From the NCBI GenBank assembly GCA_022841665.1, contig JALHRB010000030.1:1-42912 (forward strand): a stretch of DNA of 42,912 nucleotides. The letters run 5' to 3'. The notes beneath the pieces were generated by a model. That model was not told where the DNA came from. It saw only the letters and a list, made by a program, of their open reading frames with translations, and made no database searches. The translations under genes were made by a program, and so were the position numbers. This DNA comes from Pseudolabrys sp. Its GTDB lineage: Bacteria > Pseudomonadota > Alphaproteobacteria > Rhizobiales > Xanthobacteraceae. This document shows, in pieces, positions 1 to 7,229 of this stretch (the first letter of the stretch is position 1; every line of letters starts with the position of its first letter).

Positions 1-216
1 GCCGTTGTACCCGTAGCCCATCTGCATACGGACCCAGCCGCCAACCTTGAGGCAGGTATCGGTGCCGGGGATGTAATAGAACCCAGCGCCATACAGGCTG
101 CAAATCTTCACGTACTGGACCGGCTTGGCCTTGACGGGAAGATCGGCCGCCTGTGCCCCAGTCATCGCAACGAGACCCGCTGCGGTGCCCAGGAGAAGGC
201 TTTTCACCATCTTCAT
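1..216 (-). CDS. Porin, N-terminal part (truncated by window edge)
   Basis: The first 72 codons of an outer-membrane porin of the Rhizobiales Omp2b-like type are present; the rest lies left of the window. The product begins [18 protein letters not shown] and has a signal peptide ending near AQA-ADLP. The mature start then reads [20 protein letters not shown], followed by [14 protein letters not shown], the opening strand typical of these trimeric general-diffusion porins. The ATG at 216 is preceded on the minus strand by a strong TTTGGAGGTT ribosome binding site (221-230). The reading frame is open to base 1. Seen: signal peptide, conserved N-terminal motif. Inferred: full-length porin outside the window. 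Confidence 0.9.
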   Translation of the reverse strand, partial: MKMVKSLLLGTAAGLVAMTGAQAADLPVKAKPVQYVKICSLYGAGFYYIPGTDTCLKVGGWVRMQMGYGYNG

Positions 217-830
217 CTTGAACCTCCAAAACATTGTTTATCGTGAGAGGGTTCCGTATCCGCCCAGTGCGACAGCACCGATGGAACTTCCCCTTGCTCC
301 CCGCTGCCCGGAGAAACGTTTCACACCACGCTCGACCCAACTTTGACTGACAAACCTGGGCTTACACTTGGTGCGATCCGTCAAACCGGAAAGCGCGACC
401 TGGGGATGCCCCCCTCCGTCGCAGGGGAGACATTAATGGATGAGCCTTGCCGCGCAACGAAGAAGCGCCCTTCCCACAGGCCCTTAGGGCGCTTTTCAAA
501 TCACTGTTGCGCAAAAAACACGCAGCCCAACCGACCCGGGCAAAGCATCCCGGGAAGTAGGCCGCCATTCTCGTAAAACCTGATTTTAGACTTTATTTTC
601 AATGCATTACCCAAATACTTAAACACAACTCTGCGTCGAATCGCATAACCACATTGTTTTTGTAGTTTATCGAATTCTGCAGATTTTGACCAGTTTGACG
701 CCTGTGGCCCGCCGCGCCCGGCCGGACGCTGTCCGCCCCGGCTCGGGAGCCGGCGGCCGTTAAGCCCCGGTTAGCCTTGTGGGAGGCTGTCCGGCCCCGG
801 ATGATTCGGCAGTCGATTCCCCGGCTGAGG
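217..830. other. Intergenic region upstream of porin, no convincing gene
   Basis: I see no convincing protein gene here. The translations that stay open are Arg/Pro-rich and overlap a tRNA or repeats. The stretch must hold the porin promoter (minus strand), but I cannot place a clear -35/-10 pair. It contains a terminator-like hairpin at 463-493 followed by four T on the plus strand, a short inverted repeat CCGGCTC/GAGCCGG at 738-753, and a more AT-rich block at 590-690. A TTGACT at 343-348 followed by TACACT at 363-368 has only a 14-bp spacer, so it is a poor promoter. Confidence 0.5.
463..496 (+). terminator. Rho-independent terminator-like hairpin
   Basis: AAGCGCCCT (463-471) pairs with AGGGCGCTT (485-493) across a 13-nt loop and is followed by a short T tract on the plus strand. 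No plus-strand gene precedes it, so it may end a small untranslated transcript starting near 343-370. That transcript is inference only. Confidence 0.4.
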
Positions 831-1028
831 CGCCGCGCGCTCAAAATCGAGGGTTCGAATGGGTCGGACGGGGAGGCTGGCGGAGACGGAGGGATTCGAA
901 ACCCATAGGCCCGGCTTCGCCGGGCCGTTCTACGCGCGAGGCGCCGCGCTAAGCGCGCCGCCGCGCGCTCAAAATCGAGGGTTCGAATAGGCCGGGCGGC
1001 AAGGCTGGCGGAGACGGAGGGATTCGAA
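831..1028. repeat. Duplicated tRNA-Ser 3' end within a 70-bp direct repeat (128-bp offset)
   Basis: Positions 831-900 and 959-1028 are direct copies, 65 of 70 bases identical at a constant 128-bp offset. The right copy includes the 3' end of the tRNA-Ser gene; the left copy repeats those 27 bases (874-900 versus 1002-1028), including T-stem, acceptor strand and CCA. Each copy also carries ATCGAGGGTTCGAAT (846-860 and 974-988) in the opposite orientation, matching the T-arm of the tRNA itself. A stable GGCCCGGC/GCCGGGCC hairpin lies between the copies at 908-926. Such repeated tRNA 3' ends are typical of attachment-site remnants, but no integrase is nearby. Confidence 0.75.
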
Positions 1029-1098
1029 CCCTCGATACGCCTTTGGAGCGTATAACGGTTTAGCAAACCGCCGCCTTCAGCCACTCGGCCACGTCTCC
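1009..1098 (-). tRNA. tRNA-Ser (anticodon GCU)
   Basis: Class II serine tRNA of 90 nt that reads AGC/AGU codons. The acceptor stem pairs GGAGACG (1098-1092) with CGTCTCC (1016-1010), with discriminator G. The anticodon loop reads TTTGCTAAA in the stem context GGTTTGCTAAACC. A long variable arm and the T-arm GGGTTCGAATCCC follow. The CCA end is encoded at 1006-1008. A TATATA box lies at 1114-1119 and TTGACC at 1133-1138 upstream on the minus strand, but their 13-bp spacing is too short for a standard promoter. Confidence 0.96.
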
Positions 1099-1238
1099 GC
1101 GTGCGGACGTGCGTATATAATCTGCCCTCCCCGGTCAAACGACGGCTGTTTCCGGCAACGCAGCGGTCACGCGCGTGCTGAACTAGACGGGCAGGCGCGG
1201 GGTTATCGCTGCAAAGGGCATTCTAGAGGAGCCGGGCC

Positions 1239-1496
1239 ATGCGCCCTTTGCGTTACATCCTACCTGCGCTCGCGACCCTTGCGGCTTTCGGATCCGCGCC
1301 AAGCCACGCCGATCCGTACCGCTGGTGCGCGCAATACGGCGGCGGCGATCTCGGCGGCGGCCGCAATTGCGGCTTCGTCACGCTCGAGCAATGCAGGGCG
1401 ACGGTGAGCGGCATGGGCGGTACCTGTGAGCTCAACCAGTTCTATACCGGACCGGAGCCGCAAAGCCGCAAGCCGCGCAAACGGCAACGCGGCTGA
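1239..1496 (+). CDS. Small secreted protein, DUF3551 family
   Basis: An 85-residue secreted protein. A signal peptide (residues 1 to about 24, MRPLRYILPALATLAAFG, cleavage after SHA) precedes the core DPYRWCAQYGGGD followed by GRNCGFVTLEQCRATVSGMG and GTCELN. The four Cys and the FVTLEQC-A-V-GMGG pattern define DUF3551, an exported family abundant in Bradyrhizobium and relatives whose function is unknown. The C-terminal tail is Arg/Lys-rich. An AGAGGAG ribosome binding site sits just upstream of the ATG. It appears to be a single-gene unit following the divergent tRNA. Confidence 0.88.
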   Translation: MRPLRYILPALATLAAFGSAPSHADPYRWCAQYGGGDLGGGRNCGFVTLEQCRATVSGMGGTCELNQFYTGPEPQSRKPRKRQRG

Positions 1497-1573
1497 AGCG
1501 CACCGCATTGACCGATTGCGGAAACGTCGTCGCCGCTGTCGGGCGACGCGCTTGCCTCTTTCAGCAAAACCGA

Positions 1574-1873
1574 TCAGGCCGCGGCGCGGATCTCGCACAC
1601 CGGCGCCGGCGCCTGCGGATGCGCCTTGAGCCAGTCGCGCGCGGCGCGCTGGGCCAGGCCGATCTCGCTGTCGCTCATCTGTTCGGCAATCTCGCGGCGC
1701 AACTGCGCGGCGTGCGCGTGCCCGCGCATGGCGGCGATGTTGAACCACTTGTGCGCCTCGATCAGATCGACGTCGACGCCCGCGCCGGCCGAATAGACCA
1801 TGGCGAGCCCGAAACACTCGTCGGCGCCGGCGGGTTCGTCGCGCTTGACCGCGACGCGTTCGATGTCAGCCAT
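1574..1873 (-). CDS. Sel1-repeat (SLR/TPR-like) small protein
   Basis: A 99-residue protein whose central part, ADECFGLAMVYSAGAGVDVD followed by LIEAHKWFNIAAMRGHAHAA, is one and a half Sel1-type repeats (the LG-Y--G-GV--D---A--W-- A A--GH--A pattern). Sel1 repeats form alpha-helical solenoids for protein-protein contacts. There is no signal peptide, so it is probably cytoplasmic. The ATG at 1873 has an excellent GGGAGG ribosome binding site about five bases upstream. It converges on the DUF3551 gene. A similar short single-Sel1 protein is common in Bradyrhizobiaceae; its partner is unknown. Confidence 0.85.
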   Translation of the reverse strand: MADIERVAVKRDEPAGADECFGLAMVYSAGAGVDVDLIEAHKWFNIAAMRGHAHAAQLRREIAEQMSDSEIGLAQRAARDWLKAHPQAPAPVCEIRAAA

Positions 1874-2214
1874 TTTAGGCCTCCCGTTTTATCGCGACCG
1901 GCGTCCCCCGACGCTGACGGTCACGCGTCCCTGTTGCCGGACGAAAGGCTCGCCGCGGCAGGCGCGATAGTCGGGATAAAATTTGAACGGCAGTTTAAGC
2001 GTTGCGATGAATCGAACATGAATGCGCCGCAGTTCCGCCGCGCCAGGGCACGCAAAAAGTGCCGTATTATCGCCCAAAAACCGGGTATTGGTGCGCCGGT
2101 GACGAAATGCTAACCGAGCCTGTTCAGGCCGGGCTAACCACCGCCGCGACAAGCAGGCGCCCTTCACGTGTGCCGCTTGGCACGCAAGACTCTCAACAAG
2201 CCGGATCTCGCTCC
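1874..2214. other. Intergenic, no supported gene
   Basis: This stretch lies between the divergent Sel1 and DUF2147 genes. Open frames exist on both strands but lack a ribosome binding site, a recognisable motif or a plausible start, so I do not call them. The last 150 bases presumably hold the DUF2147 promoter; no clear consensus pair is visible. Confidence 0.4.
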
Positions 2215-2649
2215 ATGAAAGTTCTGATTGCCGCCGCGTTCGGCGCAACGCTTCTGTCGACTGCCGCAACCGCCGTCATCGCGCAAAGCGCGGAAGGCAC
2301 CTGGCTGTCCGAGGACGGCGGCACCAAGGTGCGCATCGCCGACTGTGGCGGCAAGCTGTGCGCCACCGTCGTGTGGCTCGATGAACCGATCGACCCGGGC
2401 ACCGGCAAGCCGAAGACCGACAAGCGCAATCCCGACCCTGCCAAGCGCGCACGTCCCCTGCTTGGCTTGCAGGTGGTGAGCAACCTGACGCCGAGCGGTC
2501 CCAACCGCTGGTCGGGCACCGTCTACAACGCCGACGACGGCCGCACCTACAAGGCGAACCTGAAAGTGCAGAGCCAGTCCGTCGCCACGCTGCAAGGCTG
2601 CGTCCTGGGCGTGCTCTGCAAGGACCACACTTGGAAGCGCACGAACTGA
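2215..2649 (+). CDS. Secreted DUF2147 domain protein
   Basis: A 144-residue secreted protein. The signal peptide MKVLIAAAFGATLLSTAATA (cleavage near VIAQSA) leads into a single DUF2147 domain: EGTWLSEDGGTKVRIADCGG, then KLCATVVWLDEP, DKRNPDPAKRARPLLGLQVV, and W-GTVYNADDGRTYKANL. Two Cys in IADCGGKLC and two in GCVLGVLCK are the conserved pairs. The family is periplasmic or extracellular, and its function is unknown. The start at 2215 is chosen because the longer open frame upstream (from 2059) would bury the signal peptide. The stop codon lies inside a hairpin. Confidence 0.9.
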   Translation: MKVLIAAAFGATLLSTAATAVIAQSAEGTWLSEDGGTKVRIADCGGKLCATVVWLDEPIDPGTGKPKTDKRNPDPAKRARPLLGLQVVSNLTPSGPNRWSGTVYNADDGRTYKANLKVQSQSVATLQGCVLGVLCKDHTWKRTN

Positions 2650-2708
2650 CCGCGCTCGCGCGCGGTCATCCCGGCCAACCCGCGACCTGATCGGGGGGCG
2701 AGCCGGGA
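2647..2708. terminator. Hairpin plus degenerate intergenic palindrome between convergent genes
   Basis: TGACCGCG (2647-2654) pairs with CGCGGTCA (2661-2668) directly at the DUF2147 stop. It is followed by TCCCGGC (2669-2675) and GCCGGGA (2702-2708). The second pair resembles a decayed copy of the CCGG-rich repeats found further right in the window. There is no T tract, so any terminator role is inferred from position between convergent genes. Confidence 0.4.
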
Positions 2709-2737
2709 TCCAGATCGACAATTGCCGGATTAGGCGG

Positions 2738-3517
2738 CTATGCCGTGCGCGCGCGCTGCCCGAACAGCACCGCCTGCACCTTCGGGTCCTTCATGTCGAT
2801 GCCCTGGCGCAGTTCGAGGCCGAGCTTCATGCCGCGCTGTACGGCCGGGCGCGCCTTCACCGTGTCAAGCCAGCGCTTCACGTTCGGAAACTCGTCGAGG
2901 TCGATGCCCTGGCGTTCCCACAGATTGACCCAGCCGACGCACGCCATGTCGGCGATCGAATATTTGCCGGCGAGGAAATCGCGATCCTTGAGGCGGATGT
3001 TCATCACGCCGTAAAGCCGGTGCACCTCGTTGGCGTAGCGATTGATGGCGTAGGTCAGCGTCTCCACCGCGTAGCCCTTGAAGTGATTGAGCTGGCCCGC
3101 CATCGGCCCGAGCCCGCCCATCTGCCAGAACAGCCACTGCTCGACCTCGACGCGCGCGCGCTCCTCGCTCGGATAGAACTTGCCGGTCTTGCGGCCGAGA
3201 TATTGCAAAATCGCGCCTGACTCGAAGACCGAGATCGGCCTGCCGCCCGGACCGTCCGGATCGACGATCGCCGGCATGCGGTTGTTCGGCGAGATCTTCA
3301 GGAAGTCGGGCTTGAACTGCTCGCCCTTGGAGATGTTCACCGGGATCATGGTGTAGGGCAGCTTGCACTCCTCCAGCATGATCGAAATCTTGAAGCCGTT
3401 GGGCGTTGCCCAGTAGTAGAGCTCGATCGGTTTGGGCGTGCGCGTCGTTGCTTTCTTTGCCGCGGGCTTCTTCGCCGCCTTTGCTTTCATCGACCGCTTC
3501 TTCATCGCGCGCGCCAT
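2738..3517 (-). CDS. Glutathione S-transferase family protein, YfcG/YghU (Nu) type
   Basis: A 259-residue thioredoxin-fold protein. Residues about 31-110 form the N-terminal GST domain (IELYYWATPNGFKISIMLEE, with the ISPNNRMPAIVDPDG cis-Pro loop and VFESGAILQYL glutathione-binding segment). The rest is the helical C-terminal domain with QWLFWQMGGLGPMAGQ and YSIADMACVGWVNLW. TPNG--I in place of a catalytic Ser/Tyr and the WQMGGLGPM motif are hallmarks of the Nu class, which reduce disulfides using two glutathione molecules. Unusually, the first 30 residues are a Lys/Ala-rich tail (KKRSMKAKAAKKPAAKK) reminiscent of histone H1-like tails. The track ATG at 3517 keeps this tail; no internal start has a better site. 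Confidence 0.9.
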   Translation of the reverse strand: MARAMKKRSMKAKAAKKPAAKKATTRTPKPIELYYWATPNGFKISIMLEECKLPYTMIPVNISKGEQFKPDFLKISPNNRMPAIVDPDGPGGRPISVFESGAILQYLGRKTGKFYPSEERARVEVEQWLFWQMGGLGPMAGQLNHFKGYAVETLTYAINRYANEVHRLYGVMNIRLKDRDFLAGKYSIADMACVGWVNLWERQGIDLDEFPNVKRWLDTVKARPAVQRGMKLGLELRQGIDMKDPKVQAVLFGQRARTA

Positions 3518-3739
3518 GCCACTGCTCCGTTGTCCAATCCGAAACCGGGGCGAGAGCTAAGACCGCCGCCTCCTGGTGCGCAACTATCCGAAGTCACTCA
3601 TCAGCCATGATTTTCCGCGCCTCCGGGCGGCGACACTGGACGAATGCAACCTCTGATGGTTATTCTGTCGCTCTAGGTTGCAGGCACGGTCATACCGGCC
3701 GGCAAAGCCCTGCGCCTTTGAGGGCAACAAGGGGGACAA

Positions 3740-4024
3740 ATGTTCAAGAGTATGTTCGCCGCCGTGATCGCCGCCGGGCTGATCGCGGCCCCGCTGCCGC
3801 TTACGACCGGCGCTGCGGCGCAGACTGCGCAGCCCGCGGCGCCTGCCAAACAGGCCAAGCCGAAAAAGCCGCCGACGCCTGGACAGATCGCCGCGCGCGA
3901 GCGGATGAAGAAGTGCGCCGCCCAATGGAAGGAAGCTAAAGCCGCCGGCAAGATCGAGAAGGGACAGAAGTGGCCGAAATATTGGAGCGCCTGCAACAAG
4001 CGCCTCAAGGCGGCCGCGGCCTAA
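3740..4024 (+). CDS. Small secreted protein, PsiF-like
   Basis: A 94-residue protein with a signal peptide (MFKSMFAAVIAAGLIAAPLP, cleavage near AAA-QTAQ), a Pro/Ala/Lys linker, and a basic C-terminal module with two Cys: RERMKKCAAQWKEAKAAGK followed by WPKYWSACNKRLK. The CxxxWKEA-K pattern resembles the PsiF family of small exported proteins, but I cannot be sure from sequence alone. A GGGG-rich ribosome binding site (gggggac) lies just before the ATG. It is divergent from the GST gene; the 222-bp gap between them contains GCAACCT/AGGTTGC inverted arms (3646-3652, 3675-3681). Confidence 0.7.
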   Translation: MFKSMFAAVIAAGLIAAPLPLTTGAAAQTAQPAAPAKQAKPKKPPTPGQIAARERMKKCAAQWKEAKAAGKIEKGQKWPKYWSACNKRLKAAAA

Positions 4025-4056
4025 ACGCGCGATAGCGCGGCGACGGATCGCCGCTC

Positions 4057-4104
4057 AAAAAAACTGAGGGCGTCGGCGAGACCTAATGTCTCGCCGACGC
4101 CCTC
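4057..4104 (-). terminator. Strong rho-independent terminator (minus strand)
   Basis: A perfect 17-bp stem, 4066-4082 with 4088-4104, has a 5-nt loop. On the minus strand it is followed by a run of seven T (complement of 4058-4063 and flanking A). On the plus strand there is no T tract, so it serves minus-strand transcription. The nearest minus-strand coding sequence is the lysine-rich microprotein at 4230-4298. Confidence 0.8.
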
Positions 4105-4229
4105 TGATGCCATCCGGAACCGGGGCGCCGCGGAGCGATTGCGTATCGCTCACCACCCCATGACGCGCACCGGCCCGTATGACGCAATCTCCGGCACTTA
4201 CGTGCGAAGATCGGGAAGTGGCGTCAGAC

Positions 4230-4298
4230 CTAGAGCTTCTTCTTCCGCTTCTTGGTCTTCTTCGCCGCCTTCACTGCCTTCTTTCTACGTTTCGCCAT
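4230..4298 (-). CDS. Lysine/arginine-rich microprotein (22 aa)
   Basis: A 22-codon frame begins MAKRRKKAVKAAKKTKKR and ends in KKKL, about two-thirds Lys/Arg with Ala. The ATG at 4298 is preceded by GCTAGGAGGGCAGCA, a near-perfect Shine-Dalgarno at ideal distance. A longer in-frame ATG six codons upstream would overlap that site, so I prefer the shorter start. A strong minus-strand terminator lies about 125 bp downstream. Composition is like a histone H1 tail or nucleoid-binding peptide. The biochemical role is unknown; nucleic-acid binding is inference from charge. Confidence 0.6.
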   Translation of the reverse strand: MAKRRKKAVKAAKKTKKRKKKL

Positions 4299-4887
4299 TG
4301 CTGCCCTCCTAGCCATGAAAGTCATGGCGGTGTCGCATCAGTGCGGTCGGGAATCGACCCGCACTGCATTTCGTTTACTACAGCACAACGAAAAAAACAG
4401 CGTTCCGCTTAACGAAGTGTGTATGAGCGGCGCATTCGGCGCGTGTTGATGAAGCAATCGTGTGCATCGGCGATGAAAAAACACGTTCACGATTCATCGC
4501 GCGCTAAATTGTTGGCGCGCGATGCGCGATTTAAAAACATCCGATGAAATAAGGCTTTTTTCGACGTACGGCGCGCGCCTGATCGTCGCGTCGTTGCTGC
4601 CGGATGCCTGTTGGCTGCGTCACGCAGCGCGCCTGCGACGACGCGCGCCGCGCGCACGTGCAGTGCAAAAATAATTTTGCATAACTTGCCGCGCGCAAGG
4701 GCGGCGGCGACCGGAATCGATCAAAAAACGCCGAATCAGCGGCAAGTGATTCGCGTCGCGCGGCGTCCTCGGCGACCGATTTTCGCGCGCGCAATCCGTC
4801 CGCGACGTCGATCTGAAAACTTTGCGCGCGCGTCGTCGCCGGCGCGCGGCAAGTTATGCCGGCGCGCGATCCGCCTGCGCGCCGCGA
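4299..4887. other. Structured non-coding island with GCGCGC motifs, A-tracts and inverted repeats
   Basis: No credible protein gene is visible between the microprotein and gatB. The DNA alternates GCGCGC-rich patches with short A or T runs (4476-4481, 4533-4537, 4555-4561, 4723-4728). It holds an exact 18-bp inverted repeat, GCATAACTTGCCGCGCGC at 4679-4696 and its complement at 4842-4859, plus a partial third copy (GCGGCAAGTGAT, 4739-4750). Also present are TGCAAAA-ATAA-TTTTGCA (4664-4681) and a nested hairpin 4577-4586/4636-4645 enclosing GCTGCG-TCA-CGCAGC (4614-4628). It could be a structured RNA, a protein-binding array or a degenerate repeat; nothing in sequence decides. Confidence 0.5.
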
Positions 4888-6357
4888 TCAGAGACCGAGC
4901 TTTGCTTTGAGAATTTCGTTGACCGCCTGCGGGCTCGCCTTGCCGCCGGACGCCTTCATCACCTGGCCGACGAACCAGCCGATCGCTTTCGGATTGGTTT
5001 TTGCGTCGGCGACCTTGTCCGGGTTGGCGGCGACGATCGCGTCGACCGTCTTTTCGATGGCGCCGAGGTCGGTGACCTGCTTCATGCCGCGCGCCTCGAC
5101 AATAGCGCGCGGGTCGCCGCCCTCGCTCCATAAGATCTCGAATAAGTCCTTGGCAATCTTGCCGGAAATCGTGCCATCGGCGAGCAGGTCGAGCATGCCG
5201 CCGAGCTGCGCGGACGACACCGGCGAGCCGCCAATGTCCTTGCCTTCCTTGTTGAGGCGGCCGAACAGCTCGTTGATCACCCAGTTGGCGGCGGCCTTGG
5301 CGTCGCGCCCTTTCGCCACCGCCTCGAAGTAGTCGGCGGTCTCGCGTTCCGCGACCAGCACGCCGGCGTCGTAGGCCGACAGACCGAACGCGCGCATGAA
5401 GCGCGCCTTCTTGGCGTCAGGAAGTTCCGGCAGGTTCCGCTCGAGCGCGGCGACATAGTCGGCGGTGACCTCCAGCGGCAACAGATCGGGATCCGGGAAG
5501 TAGCGGTAGTCGTGCGCCTCTTCCTTCGAGCGCATCGAGCGGGTCTCGCCTCTGCCCGGATCGAACAGCCGCGTCTCCTGTACGATCGTGCCACCGTCCT
5601 CGATGATCTCGATCTGCCGGCGCGCCTCGTGCTCGATGGCCTGGCCGACGAAGCGGATCGAATTGACGTTCTTGATCTCGCAGCGCGTGCCGAGCGGCTC
5701 GCCCGGGCGGCGCACCGAGACATTGACGTCGGCGCGCAAGGAGCCCTGCTCCATGTTGCCGTCGCAGGTGCCGAGATAGCGCAGAATGGAGCGCAGCTTG
5801 GCCAGAAATGCCTTGGCCTCCTCGGACGAGCGGATGTCGGGCTTCGACACGATCTCCATCAGGGCTACGCCAGAGCGGTTGAGATCGACATACGAGTAGG
5901 CCGGATGGCGGTCGTGCAGGCTCTTGCCGGCATCCTGCTCCAGGTGCAGCCGCTCGATGCCGACGGTAACGGCCTCGCCGCCGTCGAGATCGACGACCAC
6001 CTCGCCCTCGCCCACCACCGGCGACTTGTACTGGCTGATCTGATAGCCCTGCGGCAGGTCCGGATAGAAATAGTTCTTCCGGTCGAACACCGACTTCAGA
6101 TTGATCCTGGCCTTGAGGCCCAAGCCGGTGCGGATCGCCTGCGCGACGCATTCCTCGTTGATCACCGGCAGCATGCCGGGCATCGCCGCATCGACCAGCG
6201 AGACGTGTGCATTGGGCGCGCCGCCGAATTCGGTCGAGGCGCCGGAGAACAACTTCGACTTGGATGTGACCTGGGCATGCACTTCCATGCCGATGACGAC
6301 TTCCCAGTCGCCAGTCGCGCCCTTGATCAGCTTGCCCGGTTTGCTGTGCACATTCAT
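4888..6357 (-). CDS. gatB: Asp/Glu-tRNA amidotransferase subunit B
   Basis: A 489-residue GatB, the kinase/transamidase subunit of GatCAB. The complex converts mischarged Glu-tRNA(Gln) and Asp-tRNA(Asn) to the cognate amides in bacteria lacking GlnRS or AsnRS. The family signature is clear: [56 protein letters not shown], and the [20 protein letters not shown] stretch. The C-terminal GatB/YqeY tRNA-binding tail ends [14 protein letters not shown]. The start at 6357 ([13 protein letters not shown]) fits family length better than a 12-codon upstream extension. In this window gatB is separated from gatA by about 1.8 kb of other genes. Confidence 0.97.
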   Translation of the reverse strand: MNVHSKPGKLIKGATGDWEVVIGMEVHAQVTSKSKLFSGASTEFGGAPNAHVSLVDAAMPGMLPVINEECVAQAIRTGLGLKARINLKSVFDRKNYFYPDLPQGYQISQYKSPVVGEGEVVVDLDGGEAVTVGIERLHLEQDAGKSLHDRHPAYSYVDLNRSGVALMEIVSKPDIRSSEEAKAFLAKLRSILRYLGTCDGNMEQGSLRADVNVSVRRPGEPLGTRCEIKNVNSIRFVGQAIEHEARRQIEIIEDGGTIVQETRLFDPGRGETRSMRSKEEAHDYRYFPDPDLLPLEVTADYVAALERNLPELPDAKKARFMRAFGLSAYDAGVLVAERETADYFEAVAKGRDAKAAANWVINELFGRLNKEGKDIGGSPVSSAQLGGMLDLLADGTISGKIAKDLFEILWSEGGDPRAIVEARGMKQVTDLGAIEKTVDAIVAANPDKVADAKTNPKAIGWFVGQVMKASGGKASPQAVNEILKAKLGL

Positions 6358-6405
6358 GGCGCTAGACCTAACGGCCGCGCGCGCCCTGGGCAAGACGGCT
6401 CAGCC

Positions 6406-6852
6406 TCAGAGCGGCAGGTCGAGTTCGCGCCCGAGCGCCTGCTCGACGGCATCGAAACTGTCGAAGAATTCCCGGAACATGATGAGACGCCCGTCGCGGA
6501 ACTGCAGAAAATTGGCGAGGCGGATGCGCAGGACGCGTTGGCTCGAACGCTGTACGAAACTGGCTTTCACCAATACTGCCGCCTGATCGCCTTCGACGAC
6601 CACAAATTCCCGGTCGTGATGCTCGACGGCATAGAGCCTCGCGATTTCCGCGAAATTCTGCAGCACCGCCACCCTGCCCTGCTTGCGACCGACGAAAGGA
6701 AATACTTGCGGCGGACCGTAGATGATCCAATCGATGTCGTCGTGGATGAGCGCGGCGATACGCTCGAAATCACGCCGTCCATAGGCATCATAGATATCCC
6801 GAACCAACGCGTGCGTATCGGCTTCGCCCACGGAGAAGCTCCTCTTACGCAA
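6406..6852 (-). CDS. NTF2-like / SnoaL-like domain protein
   Basis: A 148-residue single-domain protein of the cone-shaped alpha+beta NTF2 fold. An N-terminal helix reads ALVRDIYDAYGRRDFERIAA, then LIHDDIDWIIYGP, a middle sheet (REFVVVEGDQAAVLVKASFV), and the closing strand RIRLANFLQFRDGRLIMFRE. The order HDDIDW then FRDGRL--FREFFDS matches the ketosteroid-isomerase-related group (COG3631). The substrate is unknown, and members of this fold may be enzymes or binding proteins. It lies 48 bp upstream of gatB on the same strand and could be co-transcribed with it. Confidence 0.85.
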   Translation of the reverse strand: MRKRSFSVGEADTHALVRDIYDAYGRRDFERIAALIHDDIDWIIYGPPQVFPFVGRKQGRVAVLQNFAEIARLYAVEHHDREFVVVEGDQAAVLVKASFVQRSSQRVLRIRLANFLQFRDGRLIMFREFFDSFDAVEQALGRELDLPL

Positions 6853-7053
6853 CCAGTATGGCGATACCTTTAGGCCGGGCCAAGCGTTTCTTAAACGATT
6901 TCAATCACATTCCGAGCTTGGAATATCCGTCGCCCTCATAGAAGGCTACGCGCGGCAACGGTCCATGAATGTCCCCGGAATTGCCCGAATTCTGCTCGGC
7001 CCGAGGCGTACACGTCCAGGAACCTACCTCTTCGCCATTCGTTGGAATGCGCC

Positions 7054-7218
7054 ATGAATTTGAACAGCAACAACGGCCATTTCGGCCTTATCCTCGGCGG
7101 CATCGTCGCCGCCGTCGCAGCCATGTTCATCTTCGGCGGCGGCGAGCTCGGCGGCAAAAAGACGGTACAAAGCGACCGCGATTTGCCGCCGCTGGCGGCG
7201 GAAGAGAGCACGCGCTAA
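7054..7218 (+). CDS. Small single-pass membrane protein (54 aa)
   Basis: A 54-codon frame starts MNLNSNNGHFGLILGG. One hydrophobic helix (GLILGGIVAAVAAMFIFGGG, residues about 11-30) is followed by a Gly/Lys turn and an acidic tail, TVQSDRDLPPLAAEE. Topology with short polar N-terminus and periplasmic or cytoplasmic tail is not resolved. It ends 12 bp before the stop of the convergent gene to the right. I do not recognise a named family, although short proteins of this layout occur in Bradyrhizobium relatives. The ribosome binding site is weak. Coding status rests on the hydrophobic helix and codon use. Confidence 0.55.
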   Translation: MNLNSNNGHFGLILGGIVAAVAAMFIFGGGELGGKKTVQSDRDLPPLAAEESTR

Positions 7219-7229
7219 GACGTCGCCCG

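Noticed and set aside
599-1138. Open frame of 179 codons on the minus strand
   Set aside because: It runs straight through the tRNA-Ser gene and its repeats, is Arg-rich and has no recognisable motif.
1889-2269. Minus-strand frame of 126 codons upstream of the DUF2147 gene
   Set aside because: Crosses the DUF2147 start region and lacks a ribosome binding site and family motif.
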